From assembly GCF_905171765.1 (NCBI RefSeq), contig NC_053392.1, forward strand, positions 413,922,787 to 413,986,786: DNA of 64,000 nucleotides. Direction: 5' to 3'. This DNA is from Bufo bufo. Lineage: Eukaryota; Chordata; Amphibia; Anura; Bufonidae. Both the position numbers and the translations under genes were made by a program. Under the pieces are notes generated by a model. The model had not been told where the DNA came from, made no database searches, and worked only from the letters and a program-made list of their open reading frames with translations. Shown here piece by piece: positions 23,069 through 34,390 of this stretch (its first letter is position 1; each line of letters begins with the position of its first letter).

Positions 23069-23560
23069 TCAGTAGTTTTCTGGACGGTCATCGAATTTCA
23101 TGAGACCAGCGCCCACTATCTCGCGGTGCATCAGGAATTTTGCCACTTCTATAGCACTTGTTGCGTCTGGCGAATACTTCTCGGGTGTAAACTCAGGGTA
23201 TGGCTGCGGCTGGTAAGGCTGATGAGGCGCTTGACTGAATCTACTTTGTTTAGGTGGTTGTTCTCGTCTGTTGTAAGTCTTTCTGCTATAATCCAGACTT
23301 GTATTTGCTTGAGGAGGGAGTACGCGAGCATCCGTTTGCACTCTTGGAGGGTTGGCAGATTGGTCTCTGAGCATGCGACCACTTGACTTCCCACACTGAG
23401 ATTCTGATTTAGTCTTGCAATGTTGCGTAGTATCAAAGTTGCTTATTGCTGGTGGAGTCAATGAAGACCTAGGCGCGTCATTGGACTGCTGGTCGGTGTA
23501 CATGGTTGCTTGTGACTGTACGTACTCATGGGTGCGTTGGATTGCGCTGTGGGATGACAT
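23069..23560 (-). pseudogene. BEL gag middle part
   Basis: Pro/Gln-rich gag linker with a PYPEFTPEKYSPDATSAIEV stretch, in frame with both neighbours and closed by a TGA at 23069-23071. The segment 22913-23068 continues gag (SFLSGTQDLNLTEKGKLDQL-like) up to the next open piece. Confidence 0.82.
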
Positions 23561-23581
23561 CTGGTTTTCTATGCCATCGAA

Positions 23582-24016
23582 CTAAGCTTCAGCAGCCCTT
23601 GTGAAAACTTCTGCCTCGGCTAAGGCTGCTGCAGCGTTTTTCTGCTGTTTGAGTAAGTGTAAAGATGCTTCCACTTCTGCTTTCTTTTTAAGTGCTTCAG
23701 ATTCACTTTTTGCTTGCTCTCTCATCAATTCAGTTTCCTGCTCCGCATAAGAAGCCATGGCGCAAGCTGCCTCTGCTTTTGCTCTTGCCTTAGTCGCTTT
23801 GTCGCTAGCCGATGACAGACTGGTGATGGTTGAACGTCTAGAACTAGTACGCTTAGATCTTGCTGAATCGGCGCTAGCTGAAGTCAGATTTGTTTGACTG
23901 GATGCTCTAGACAGTGTTGTGCATCTAGACTTGATTCTTGGCAAGCTGTGTGTGTCATCCTCCTTATAGGAGCATTGAGGGTTAACTGTCAGAGTGTTGT
24001 TCTCTGTGTTCTGCAT
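23582..24016 (-). pseudogene. BEL gag N-terminus
   Basis: The start at 24016 opens the polyprotein: Ser/Arg-rich leader, then a long Ala/Lys/Glu-rich coiled-coil (KATKARAKAEAACAMASYAE), a hallmark of vertebrate BEL gags. It stops at a TAG (23582-23584) in the frame that all downstream gag and RT pieces use. The TTAA foldback element lies just upstream, at 24039, in the untranslated leader. Confidence 0.88.
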
Positions 24017-24109
24017 CTTGATTTAGCTGGCAGCGTGGTTAACCACCTCCGGACCGCTGTACGCACAGACGCGTCCTGGAGGTGGTTGATTCATTCCTCC
24101 TGGACGCGC

Positions 24110-24355
24110 CGGCGCGTCCTCTCGCGAGACGCGAGATTTCCTGTGAACGCGCGCACACAGGCGCGCGCGCTCACAGGAACGGAAGGTAAGAGAGTTGATC
24201 TCCAGCCTGCCAGCGGCGATCGTTCGCTGGCAGGCTGGAGATGTGTTTTTTTTAACCCCTAACAGGTATATTAGACGCTGTTTTGATAACAGCGTCTAAT
24301 ATACCTGCTACCTGGTCCTCTGGTGGTCCCATTTGTTTGGATCGACCACCAGAGG
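24110..24355. repeat. Stem-loop cluster in TTAA copy 2
   Basis: Counterpart of 7757-7991. It has a GC-rich stem at about 24139-24178, paired arms at about 24200-24241, 20-bp arms (CAGGTATATTAGACGCTGTT) at about 24262-24306 and 13-bp arms at about 24315-24355. Confidence 0.85.
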
Positions 24356-24429
24356 ACACAGGTAGCTCAGTAAAGTCCCACCAAGCACCACTACACTACA
24401 CTACACCCCCCCCGTCACTTATTAACCCC

Positions 24430-26475
24430 TTATTAGCCCCTGATCACCCCTAATCACCCCTGATCACCCCATATAGACTCCCTGATCACCCCCCTGTCAT
24501 TGATTACCCCCCTGTCATTGATCAACCCCCTGTAAAGCTCCATTCAGATGTCCGCATGATTTTTACGGATCCACTGATAGATGGATCGGATCCGCAAAAC
24601 GCATCCGGACGTCTGAATGAAGCCTTACAGGGGCATGATCAATGACTGTGGTTATCACCCCATATAGACTCCCTGATCACCCCCCTGTCATTGATCACCC
24701 CCCTGTCATTGATTACCCCCCTGTAAAGCTCCATTCAGACGTCCGCATGATTTTTACGGATCCACTGATAGATGGATCGGATCCGCAAAACGCATCCGGA
24801 CGTCTGAATGAAGCCTTACAGGGGCATGATCAATGACTGTGGTGATCACCCCATATAGACTCCCTGATCACCCCCCTGTAAAGCTCCATTCAGATGTCCG
24901 CATGATTTTTACGGATCCACTGATAGATGGATCGGATCCGCAAAACGCATCCGGACGTCTGAATAAAGCCTTACAGGGGCATGATCAATGACTGTGGTTA
25001 TCACCCCATATAGACTCCCTGATCACCCCCCTGTCATTGATTACCCCCCTGTAAAGCTCCATTCAGACGTCCGCATGATTTTTACGGATCCACTGATAGA
25101 TGGATCGGATCCGCAAAACGCATCCGGACGTCTGAATGAAGCCTTACAGGGGCGTGATCAATGACTGTGGTGATCACCCCATATAGACTCCCTGATCACC
25201 CCCCTGTCATTGATTACCCCCCTGTCATTGATCACCCCCCTGTAAAGCTCCATTCAGACGTCCGCATGATTTTTACGGATCCACTGATAGATGGATCGGA
25301 TCCGCAAAACGCATCCGGACGTCTGAATGAAGCCTTACAGGGGCATGATCTATGACTGTGGTTATCACCCCATATAGACTCCCTGATCACCCCCCTGTCA
25401 TTGATTACCCCCCTGTAAAGCTCCATTCAGACGTCCGCATGATTTTTACGGATCCACTGATAGATGGATCGGATCCGCAAAACGCATCCGGACGTCTGAA
25501 TGAAGCCTTACAGGGGCGTGATCAATGACTGTGGTGATCACCCCATATAGACTCCCTGATCACCCCCCTGTCATTGATTACCCCCCTGTCATTGATCACC
25601 CCCCTGTAAAGCTCCATTCAGACGTCCGCATGATTTTTACGGATCCACTGATAGATGGATCGGATCCGCAAAACGCATCCGGACGTCTGAATGAAGCCTT
25701 ACAGGGGCATGATCAATGACTGTGGTTATCACCCCATATAGACTCCCTGATCACCCCCCTGTCATTGATTACCCCCCTGTAAAGCTCCATTCAGACGTCC
25801 GCATGATTTTTACGGATCCACTGATAGATGGATCGGATCCGCAAAACGCATCCGGACGTCTGAATGAAGCCTTACACGGGCGTGATCAATGACTGTAGTT
25901 ATCACCCCATATAGACTCCCTGATCACCCCCTGTCATTGATTACCCCCCTGTCATTGATCACCCCCCTGTAAAGCTCCATTCAGACGTCCGCATGATTTT
26001 TACGGATCCACTGATAGATGGATCGGATCCGCAAAACGCATCCGGACGTCTGAATGAAGCCTTACAGGGGCATGATCAATGACTGTGGTTATCACCCCAT
26101 ATAGACTCCCTGATCACCCCCCTGTCATTGATTACCCCCCTGTAAAGCTCCATTCAGACGTCCGCATGATTTTTACGGATCCACTGATAGATGGATCGGA
26201 TCCGCAAAACGCATCCGGACGTCTGAATGAAGCCTTACACGGGCGTGATCAATGACTGTGGTTATCACCCCATATAGACTCCCTGATCACCCCCCTGTCA
26301 TTGATCACCCCCCCTGTCATTGATCACCCCCCCTGTCATTGATCACCCCCCTGTCATTGATCACCCCCCTGTCATTGATCACCCCCCTGTCATTGATCAA
26401 CCCCCTGTCATTGATCAACCCCCCTGTCATTGATCACCCCCCTGTCATTGATCACCCCCCTGTAAGGCTCCATTC
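24430..26475. repeat. Tandem array with 155/173/191-bp monomers, copy 2
   Basis: The landmark ATATAGACTCCCTGATCAC recurs at 24471, 24662, 24853, 25008, 25181, 25372, 25545, 25736, 25909, 26099 and 26272. The spacings are 191, 191, 155, 173, 191, 173, 191, 173, 190 and 173. The array closes with an uninterrupted run of the 18-bp unit at about 26300-26465. Confidence 0.92.
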
Positions 26476-26479
26476 AGAC

Positions 26480-29110
26480 ATTTTTTTGGCCCAAGTTAGC
26501 GGAATTATTATTTTTTTTTCTTACAAAGTCTCATATTCCACTAACTTGTGACAAAAAATTAAATCTCACATGAACTCACCATACCCCTCACGGAATCCAA
26601 ATGCGTAAAATTTTTTAGACATTTATATTCCAGACTTCTTCTCACGCTTTAGGGCCCCTAGAATGCCAGGGCAGTATAAATACCCCACATGTGACCCCAT
26701 TTCGGAAAGAAGACACCCCCAGGTATTCCGTGAGGGGCATATTGAGTCCATGAAAGATTGAAATTTTTGTCCCAAGTTAGCGGAACGGGAGACTTTGTGA
26801 GAAAAAAATAAAAAATATCAATTTCCGCTAACTTGTGCCAAAAAAAAAAAAATTTCTATGAACTCGCCATGCCCCTCATTGAATACCTTGGGGTGTCTTC
26901 TTTCCAAAATGGGGTCACATGTGGGGTATTTATACTGCCCTGGCATTCTAGGGGCCCCAAAGCGTGAGAAGAAGTCTGGTATCCAAATGTCTAAAAATGC
27001 CCTCCTAAAAGGAATTTGGGCCCCTTTGCGCATCTAGGCTGCAAAAAAGTGTCACACATCTGGTATCGCCGTACTCAGGAGAAGTTGGGGAATGTGTTTT
27101 GGGGTGTCATTTTACATATACCCATGCTGGGTGAGATAAATATCTTGGTCAAATGCCAACTTTGTATAAAAAAATGGGAAAAGTTGTCTTTTGCCAAGAT
27201 ATTTCTCTCACCCAGCATGGGTATATGTAAAAAGACACCCTAAAACACATTCCCCAACTTCTCCCGAGTACGGAGATACCAGATGTGTGACACTTTTTTG
27301 CAGCCTAGGTGGGCAAAGGGGCCCATATTCCAAAGAGCACCTTTCGGATTTCACTGGTCATTTACCTACTTACCACACATTAGGGCCACCGGAAAATGCC
27401 AGGGCAGTATAACTACCCCACAAGTGACCCCATTTTGGAAAGAAGACACCCCAAGGTATTCCAGGAGGGGCATGGCGAGTTCCTAGAATTTTTTATTTTT
27501 TGTCACAAGTTAGTGGAAAATGATGATTTTTTTTTTTTTTTTTTCATACAAAGTCTCATATTCCACTAACTTGTGACAAAAAATAAAAACTTCCATGAAC
27601 TCACTATGCCCATCAGCGAATACCTTGGGGTCTATTCTTTCCAAAATGGGGTCACTTGTGGGGTAGGTATAATGCCCTGGTATTTTAGGGGCCCAAATGT
27701 GTGGTAAGGAGTTTGAAATCAAATTCTGTAAAAAATGACGAGTGAAATCCGAAAGGTGCTCTTTGGAATATGGGCCCCTTTGCCCACCTAGGCTGCAAAA
27801 AAGTGTCACACATCTGGTATCTCCGTACTCAGGAGAAGGTGGGGAATGTGTTTTGGGGTGTCATTTTACATATACCCATGCTGGGTGAGATAAATATCTT
27901 GGTCAAATGTCAACTTTGTATAAAAAAATGGGAAAAGTTGTCTTTTGCCAAGATATTTCTCTCACCCAGCATGGGTATATGTAAAAAGACACCCCAAAAC
28001 ACATTCCCCAACTTCTCCTGAATACGGGGATACCAGATGTGTGGCACTTTTTTGCAGCCTAGGTGGGCAAAGGGGCCCATATTCCAAAGAGCACCTTTTG
28101 GATTTCACTGGTCATTTACCTACTTACCACACATTAGGGCCCCTGGAAAATGCCAGGGCAGTATAACTACCCCACAAGTGACCCCATTTTGGAAAGAAGA
28201 CACCCCAAGGTATTCCGTGAGGGGCATGGCGAGTTCCTAGAATTTTTTATTTTTTGTCACAAGTTAGTGGAAAATGATGATTTTTTTTATATATTTTTTT
28301 TTTTCATACAAAGTCTCATATTCCACTAACTTGTGACAAAAAATAAAAACTTCCATGAACTCACTATGCCCATCAGCGAATACCTTGGGGTCTCTTCTTT
28401 CCAAAATGGGGTCACTTGTGGGGTAGTTATACTGCCCTGGCATTCTAGGGGCCCAAATGTGTGGTAAGGAGTTTGAAATCAAATTCTGTAAAAAATGACG
28501 AGTGAAATCCGAAAGGTGCTCTTTGGAATATGGGCCCCTTTGCCCACCTAGGCTGCAAAAAAGTGTCACACATCTGGTATCTCCGTATTCAGGAGAAGTT
28601 GGGGAATGTGTTTTGGGGTGTCTTTTTACATATACCCATGCTGGGTGAGAGAAATATCTTGGCAAAAGACAACTTTTCCCATTTTTTTATACAAAGTTGG
28701 CATTTGACCAAGATATTTATCTCACCCAGCATGGGTATATGTAAAATGACACCCCAAAACACATTCCCCAACTTCTACTGAATACGGAGATACCAGATGT
28801 GTGACACTTTTTTGCAGCCTAGGTGGGCAAAGGGGCCCACATTCCAAAGAGCACCTTTCGGATTTCACTGGTCAGTTTTTACAGAATTTGATTTCAAACT
28901 CCTTACCACACATTTGGGCCCCTAGAATGCCAGGGCAGTATAACTACCCCACAAGTGACCCCATTTTGGAAAGAAGAGACCCCAAGGTATTTCGTGATGG
29001 GCATAGTGAGTTCATGGAAGTTTTTATTTTTTGTCACAAGTTAGTGGAATATGAGACTTTGTAAGAAAAAAAAAAAAAAAAAAAAATCATCATTTTCCGC
29101 TAACTTGTGA
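26480..29110. repeat. Alternating inverted chain, copy 2
   Basis: Same architecture as 3480-6080. The two centre types alternate; centres near 26800, 27150, 27530, 27910, 28290, 28690 and 29080 can be picked out. The poly-A/T centres (for example 29066-29086) vary in length. Confidence 0.88.
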
Positions 29111-29687
29111 CAAAAAATAAAAAGTTCTATGAACTCACTATGCCCATCAGCGAATACCTTAGGGTGTGTACTTTCCGAAATGGGGTCATTTGTGGGGTGT
29201 TTGTACTGTCTGGGCATTGTAGAACCTCAGGAAACATGACAGGTGCTCAGAAAGTCAGAGCTGCTTCAAAAAGCGGAAATTCACATTTTTGTACCATAGT
29301 TTGTAAACGCTATAACTTTTACCCAAACCATTTTTTTTTTACCCAAACATTTTTTTTTTATCAAAGACATGTAGGACAATAAATTTAGAGCAAAATTTAT
29401 ATATGGATGTCATTTTTTTTGCAAAATTTTACAACTGAAAGTGAAAAATGTCATTTTTTTGCAAAAAAATCGTTAAATTTCGATTAATAACAAAAAAAGT
29501 AAAAATGTCAGCAGCAATGAAATACCACCAAATGAAAGCTCTATTAGTGAGAAGAAAAGGAGGTAAAATTCATTTGGGTGGTAAGTTGCATGACCGAGCA
29601 ATAAATGGTGAAAGTAGTGTAGGTCAGAAGTGTAAAAAGTGGCCTGGTCTTTCAGGGTGTTTAAGCACTGGGGGCTGAGGTGGTTAA

Positions 29688-29793
29688 TGATGATGACTGG
29701 ACACAGGCAGTATCAGTGTTGTAGTGAGTGAGAGAAATTAGTTTCACTTTCGTTTCACTCCACGTGGCTGAAAGGAGTTATTAGTCCTTTTAC
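29688..29793 (-). other. BEL leader between 5' LTR and TTAA insertion
   Basis: 106 bp of BEL untranslated leader. On the minus strand, directly after the LTR, the sequence reads GTAAAAGGACTAATAACTCC. There is no TGG-type start, so I cannot name the primer tRNA. Confidence 0.6.
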
Positions 29794-30374
29794 TGTAATG
29801 TCTCGACTGCGTGTTGCTTTAGGTACACAGCTTAACATCAAGTATAAACCGAATCCCAATGAAAGATGCGCTGGTTTACTGAACTGATGCAATCTTTACT
29901 GAGATATAATGAACAGGAATGTGTACAATAGCGTTCATATGATATGATATGAGATGATATGGTAAAACTGTGAAACAAACATAAAAAGAAAAATATAAGC
30001 ATGGCTATTCAAGCAACATACATTATACATAGCTAATACAAAAGATAGGGCCTAACTAACATGTGCTTGCTTACTACACTGAAACACACATTATCTATCT
30101 GCAATGTCTAACATCCCTCTACACAAGCTGAACTAGCAAAACCCCTTTACTCACAGGCTTTGGTGTTCGTCAGGTTTGCAATCTGTAATAGCTTTAAGAT
30201 GTCCTGTGGATCTGGTCACTACAGTAGCTAGAGCTGGAATGAACAGGATATGTCCCAGCAAGCCCTAGACAGTACAGAGAAGACCCGCCTCTAGGCTTCA
30301 AGAAAATGGAGGGTCTTAAAGAAACAGACACTGCTGAGTGCCAAGCATGTAATATACATTGCAAAGGCAGCACA
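29794..30374 (-). repeat. BEL 5' LTR
   Basis: 581 bp, nearly identical to the 3' LTR. The minus-strand start TGTGCTGCCTTTGC abuts the CTATT target duplication at 30375-30379. Confidence 0.92.
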
Positions 30375-30379
30375 CTATT

Positions 30380-30625
30380 GATCACATGTAAGATGAGTTT
30401 GGTAGTTGGATTTGGCCCGAACAGTGCCAGTCGTTCCCTAATTTCCCTGTTGATCTGTAGTTCTGTCTCCCAACCGGTCGGTGTTGCCGCAGCCAAGTTC
30501 TCCCGGTCTAGCTCCATTAATTCAGCAATTATGAGCAGCTTGGCTTTGTTTCTGGCAATTCCTCCACAAACTTCCAACAGTTCCTTTAGTGTGCTGCGCT
30601 TAAGCTGTGTGTACCAGCCTTCCAT
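30380..30625 (-). pseudogene. Gmr1-like gag N-terminus
   Basis: The start at 30625 opens the gag of the Gmr1-like element. A short SAP-like helix-turn-helix stretch (LKELLEVCGGIARNKAKLLI) comes first, then an acidic helix and REIRERLALFGPN. The reading frame runs into the BEL LTR at 30379; the continuation is at 17406. It lies 73 bp downstream of the 5' LTR, as expected for a leader of this size. Confidence 0.8.
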
Positions 30626-30697
30626 TCACCGTACATCAGTGCCTTCCTTGGATTCTCAGTGCAGGGAAAAGGGATGATCCCACTACTTGCCACCAGT

Positions 30698-31181
30698 TGT
30701 GACAGTCTGAATATGAGCTACCGCCTGTCATTCTCTTATTCACATGAAATAATATCGCCAAGAATCCACAGAGTAAAATATCGCTGGTGTCGCATAATAA
30801 TCCACACAGGAACCAAAGCTTCATACTGGAACAAAACACGTTTAATGGAAAGCAAGGGCATTCAATTTAAACAGCATCAAACTCCTCCTCTGAGCCAGCG
30901 AGACAATGGAGTTTTGGAAACTCAATTTACAAAACAGGGGCTTGGTCACATGGCTTACAAGTAACCACTGTGTCTTTTCCAAGACAATGGCCAAAGTGTT
31001 ATTGCGTGTATTTTCATTAAGTAGATCAGTCTTGTGGTTAGAAGCAGATGGAGTGTTTGGAAGTTTGTGTACACATGTCCTTGATACACAAAGATGTCTA
31101 CGTCCATTGTTAGTAGGTATCCATGGGGATTAAGTAGCAGGGAGGTAAAATAACTGAACGGATACCGGGGAGTTCTTCACA
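30698..31181 (-). repeat. Gmr1-like element 5' LTR
   Basis: 484 bp, minus strand, ending ACTGTCACA. Two bases further is TGGTGGCAAGTAGTGGGA, a TGG-initiated sequence in primer-binding position (about 30678-30695); I cannot assign its tRNA. Confidence 0.88.
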
Positions 31182-31186
31182 AAGCT

Positions 31187-31539
31187 CTTTAGCAACTGAC
31201 TAGGACCTTGATACTCAGGCATCTGGGAAAAGGGCTGAGCCCCTTAAGTATGTGTAGGAGAGCCAGGGTTGGTCAAAGAGGTCACCTGACCCAACCCAGC
31301 CCAGAGAGTGATGTGTACCGCCCTTACAGCAGTGACACATGAAACCAGCTTAACTCATGTTGTGTCCAGGGCTGAATGGAAGATGTGGAGCGGAATCCTC
31401 AGAAGCAACATCACTCAAACAGAGTGTCCCGGACAGCAGCGGTAACTGGGAAGCACTGGCCACCGATCAGCAAAGAGCACGGCACCCGGGACCACTGCGG
31501 TTAGCAGGGAAACAGCATCCCACAGCAGTTGCTGTTACA
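31187..31539 (-). repeat. Gypsy A 3' LTR, proximal part
   Basis: It starts TGTAACAGCAACTGC on the minus strand at 31539, directly after the polypurine tract AAGAGGGGGTGTAAGGGGG (31540-31568). It shares at least 160 bp with the 5' LTR remnant at 35816-35985. The rest of this LTR is at 14453-14895. Confidence 0.85.
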
Positions 31540-31649
31540 GTACACCCCCTTACACCCCCTCTTCTTGAGTCCATGACGAGACAGAAAGCTCTTTATCAGA
31601 TCTGGAGCATGAATGTTCTCAAACAGCTCCCAAGATCTCTCCTCAGGAC

Positions 31650-32555
31650 TGTAACGGATCTCCTGGCACCCCGACCGGGTACCTCCGTTGATAAATGCTC
31701 CCAGTGCCTCCCGAGGACTCCAAGCACTCCGCTCGACACCGATACCACCACAGGAACCAGGAACAGCTCTTACAAGAGCTAGGAGTAATAGCCAGGAGAG
31801 TATACACGTATAGCAATCCCCACACACATGAGACGAGGCTCTATGTTGAGTGTAAAACAGGAACTCTTTATTGAGGGCTACCCGCCCGTATTTATGCAGG
31901 TCCCCATCTGGTGGACACTCCCCTAGGGGACCAGATGGAAGACTGTGACACAGGACAGATATGCAGCAATTCAGGATACACAGGCACAATACATCCCCAC
32001 AATGCATCATGGTTTCCTCCTCTCTGCCCTGGAGACAACCGAGGAGTAATTCAATTATCTCTCAGGATAAAGGGAAATCGCCAATCCACATGTGGGGACA
32101 ACAGGACAGAAATCACCATTTAAACATACAATGTCACAACCCTTACAGTAAACACAGACATTTAACAAATCCTGAGATAGCTCAAGTCTGAGTGCATATT
32201 ATTAGCTATCTTGGTACCCTCACATAACATACAAATCAAATTCCAAAGACAGATGGTTCTGTCACACACCTCAAAACCCCATATATCCCCATAATGTATA
32301 CATACATGGATAGCTCTGATCTGGGTGAACAACATATCCAAAAATCACTTAGATCCGAGCAGGGGTTCCCGAATTCCATGGAAGTCACATTTGGCCGACC
32401 GCAAGCATGGCTTTCCTGCCCAAAACAGTTCCACAGATTTAAGCTGTGCGGCCGGTCTGTCTTCTCCTTTAAAGTTAGTATGGGCCATAATCCTGAGGCA
32501 AGAGGCTGGCAAACAGGCCCCTCCAGAACCCAGTGGCGAGGTTATTTTCGCCACA
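31650..32555 (-). repeat. Solo LTR in gypsy A chromodomain
   Basis: 906 bp with TG...CA ends (plus-strand TGTAACGG...CGCCACA) and a perfect 5-bp duplication AGGAC at 31645-31649 and 32556-32560. Minus orientation is suggested by CAATAAAG (at about 31872-31879 on the minus strand), a likely polyadenylation signal. No internal coding sequence is present, so this is the product of LTR-LTR recombination. Its family is unknown to me. Confidence 0.9.
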
Positions 32556-33758
32556 AGGACCAAATACCTTCAAGTCCACAAGATAGTAGGTCTTCCTAAC
32601 ACGTTTCTTGATGTCCAGGATGTCCTTGACTTCAAATATCTCATCAGCATTCTTTGATACTGTAGTTGGAGTAGAAAGAGCCGTTGAGAAAAGATTAAGG
32701 ACCACTGGTTTCAGTAAGGAGACATGGAAGGCATTGGAAATACGCAGAGAGGGAGGTAGACGTAGCTTGTATGTCACTTTGTTGATCCTCCTCAATACTT
32801 CAAAGGGTCCAAGGAACCTGGGATGCAAATTTAAAACTGGGGACCCTTAAGCGGATGTTTTTGGAGGAAAGCCATACCTTATCCCCAGACGAGAACTGAG
32901 GTGGACTCCTTCTTCTCTTGTCTGCATTTGTCTTCATGCGGGTCACAGCTTTGTTGATGCAGATCTTGGTGTCACGCCAAATGTTACAAAAATTGCAGCT
33001 GGTACCCCGGAAGACGCAGGAACAGGCAGAGGAGTAGGAGGATGTTGACCAAAAATGACAAAGAATAGAGAGGATCTAGTAGACTCACTAGTGTGGTGGT
33101 TATAAAAAAAAAATGCCCAAGGTAGCAGTTGTACTCCGTTGTCATGCTGAGCTGAAACAAAATGCCGAAGATAGTTCTCCAATATGTGATTGACTCACTC
33201 TACTTGCGCGTTGGTTTGAGGGTAATAACCGGAAGAAGAAGTTTCTAGCAGTCGGCAGAGAGCTCTCCAGAGCTCTCTGCGGTAAACTGGACTCCTCGAT
33301 CAGAAAAAATGTGCCCAGTTAAACCATGCAGATGGAAGATATGTTTAACAAACAATTTAGCAAGTTCTGCAGCCGAGGGCAAACCAGTCAAAGGAACGAA
33401 GTGTGCCATTTTGAAGAAGCGGTCCACGACCACCCAAATAACGGTACATCCAGCTGAAGAGGGCAGATCTGTAATAAAGTCCATGGCAATGTGTTGCCAT
33501 GGAGCATCAGGAACAGGTAGGGGTAACAACAGGCCCGGTGGTCTGCTCCTGGAGATTTTGTTCTGAGCACAGACTGTGCAAGCACAGATATAGTCACGCA
33601 CATCCTTGGACAATGTGGGCCACCAGTAGTGGCGAGACACTAGTTCTGTGGTCTTGCAGATCCTGGGATGACCGGACAGTTTGGAGTTTTGCCCCACATT
33701 AGGACATGTTTCCTTTTGGCAGATGGCATGAATGTCTTCCCGGCAGGAATGTCTCTTA

Positions 33759-34212
33759 CCAGTTCATAGGTTACATCGATCTCCTTGGGCGTTAAAGAAA
33801 ATGAGGGTTAAGACTTTGGATAAGTGCCCAAAATGTAAGGGTGAGAAGGCGGATCTTATACATTGTTTCTGGAGATGTCCTAAACTTTTAAGGTATTGGA
33901 AAGATTACATCAGTATTTTTGGGTGTTCAAGTTTTGGAAGACCCCGTAGTTTGTATTTTAGGGGCTATTGAACATCTTAAACTAAACAAAGAGATATGAT
34001 TGGTTTTAAGCAAAGTACTATTTCAGGCTAGACTTCTCATACTTCAGAAATGGATAAATGAAGACCCCCCCACAGTGGGACAGTGGCAGGAAGCAGTGCT
34101 TAACCTGATTAAACTGGAACGGGCGTCCGAGAGATATAGTGATAGAGCTGAAAAAAATGATAAAATATGGAAGAAATGGTTGAACCTGGGCCGAGGTGTT
34201 TGATTCCTTTTT

Positions 34213-34258
<46 letters not shown>

Positions 34259-34390
34259 CCCAAATGGGTGGGTGGTGGATATTTGGGGTAAAATGCTAAT
34301 ATATTGTTGATTATTGTAATATGGACCTTTGGATGGTCTGATATTGTATATGTTTTTTATATAACAGATAATAAAAGGAAAAAAAAAAAA
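33759..34390 (+). mobile_element. 5'-truncated L1-type LINE with 13-bp TSD
   Basis: Plus-strand LINE tail flanked by a perfect GGAATGTCTCTTA at 33746-33758 and 34391-34403. It encodes the last part of ORF2: HRSPWALKKMRVKTLDKCPK with C-x2-C, then DLIHCFWRCPKLLRYWK, then a frame shift and LQKWINEDPPTVGQWQEAVL. A (CT)n tract and an A/T-rich 3' UTR follow, ending in a 13-base A-run. This is textbook target-primed insertion, into the gypsy A pol. Confidence 0.93.
34207..34256. repeat. (CT)n microsatellite
   Basis: A T-run followed by about 20 CT units, within the 3' UTR of the LINE tail. Confidence 0.95.

Larger units (their letters stand above)
24039..29687 (-). mobile_element. TTAA foldback element, copy 2
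   Basis: Inverted second copy of the element at 2882-8071, with TTAA at 24039-24042 and 29684-29687, inserted in the leader of BEL between its 5' LTR and gag. It has the same order of parts in reverse: GC-rich end and hairpins, tandem array, alternating inverted chain, A/T-rich end (CACTGGGGGCTGAGGTGG). It is longer than copy 1 (body 5641 versus 5182 bp), mainly because its array has more monomers. Confidence 0.9.
17412..30374 (-). mobile_element. BEL/Pao LTR retrotransposon
   Basis: Minus-strand BEL/Pao element with two 581-bp LTRs (29794-30374 and 17412-17992), LTR ends TGTGCTGCC...GACATTACA, and TSD CTATT (17407-17411, 30375-30379). I count only about two LTR differences. Without the TTAA insertion (24039-29687) it is about 7.3 kb, normal for the family. 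One gag-pol frame runs 24016 to about 20045 and, after a frameshift, continues to 18024, but with several in-frame stops. Confidence 0.93.
14896..31181 (-). mobile_element. Gmr1-like gypsy element (SCAN-type gag)
   Basis: Minus-strand LTR retrotransposon with LTRs at 30698-31181 (5') and 14896-15382 (3'), both starting TGTGAAGAAC on the minus strand, and TSD AAGCT (14891-14895, 31182-31186). By eye the LTRs differ at about 18 substitutions and one 3-bp indel. Order on the minus strand: gag, protease, RNase H, polypurine tract, LTR. Integrase and RT are missing. A SCAN-like gag and RNase H placed directly before the 3' LTR fit the Gmr1 clade, in which integrase precedes RT. BEL is inserted in its gag. 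Confidence 0.85.

Noticed and set aside
2882..29687. A single giant composite transposon with ~5-kb terminal inverted repeats and a 16-kb cargo
   Set aside because: The two arms are inverted copies, but each has its own TTAA pair and complete ends, and the right arm lies cleanly inside a BEL element with its own duplications. Two independent insertions explain it better.
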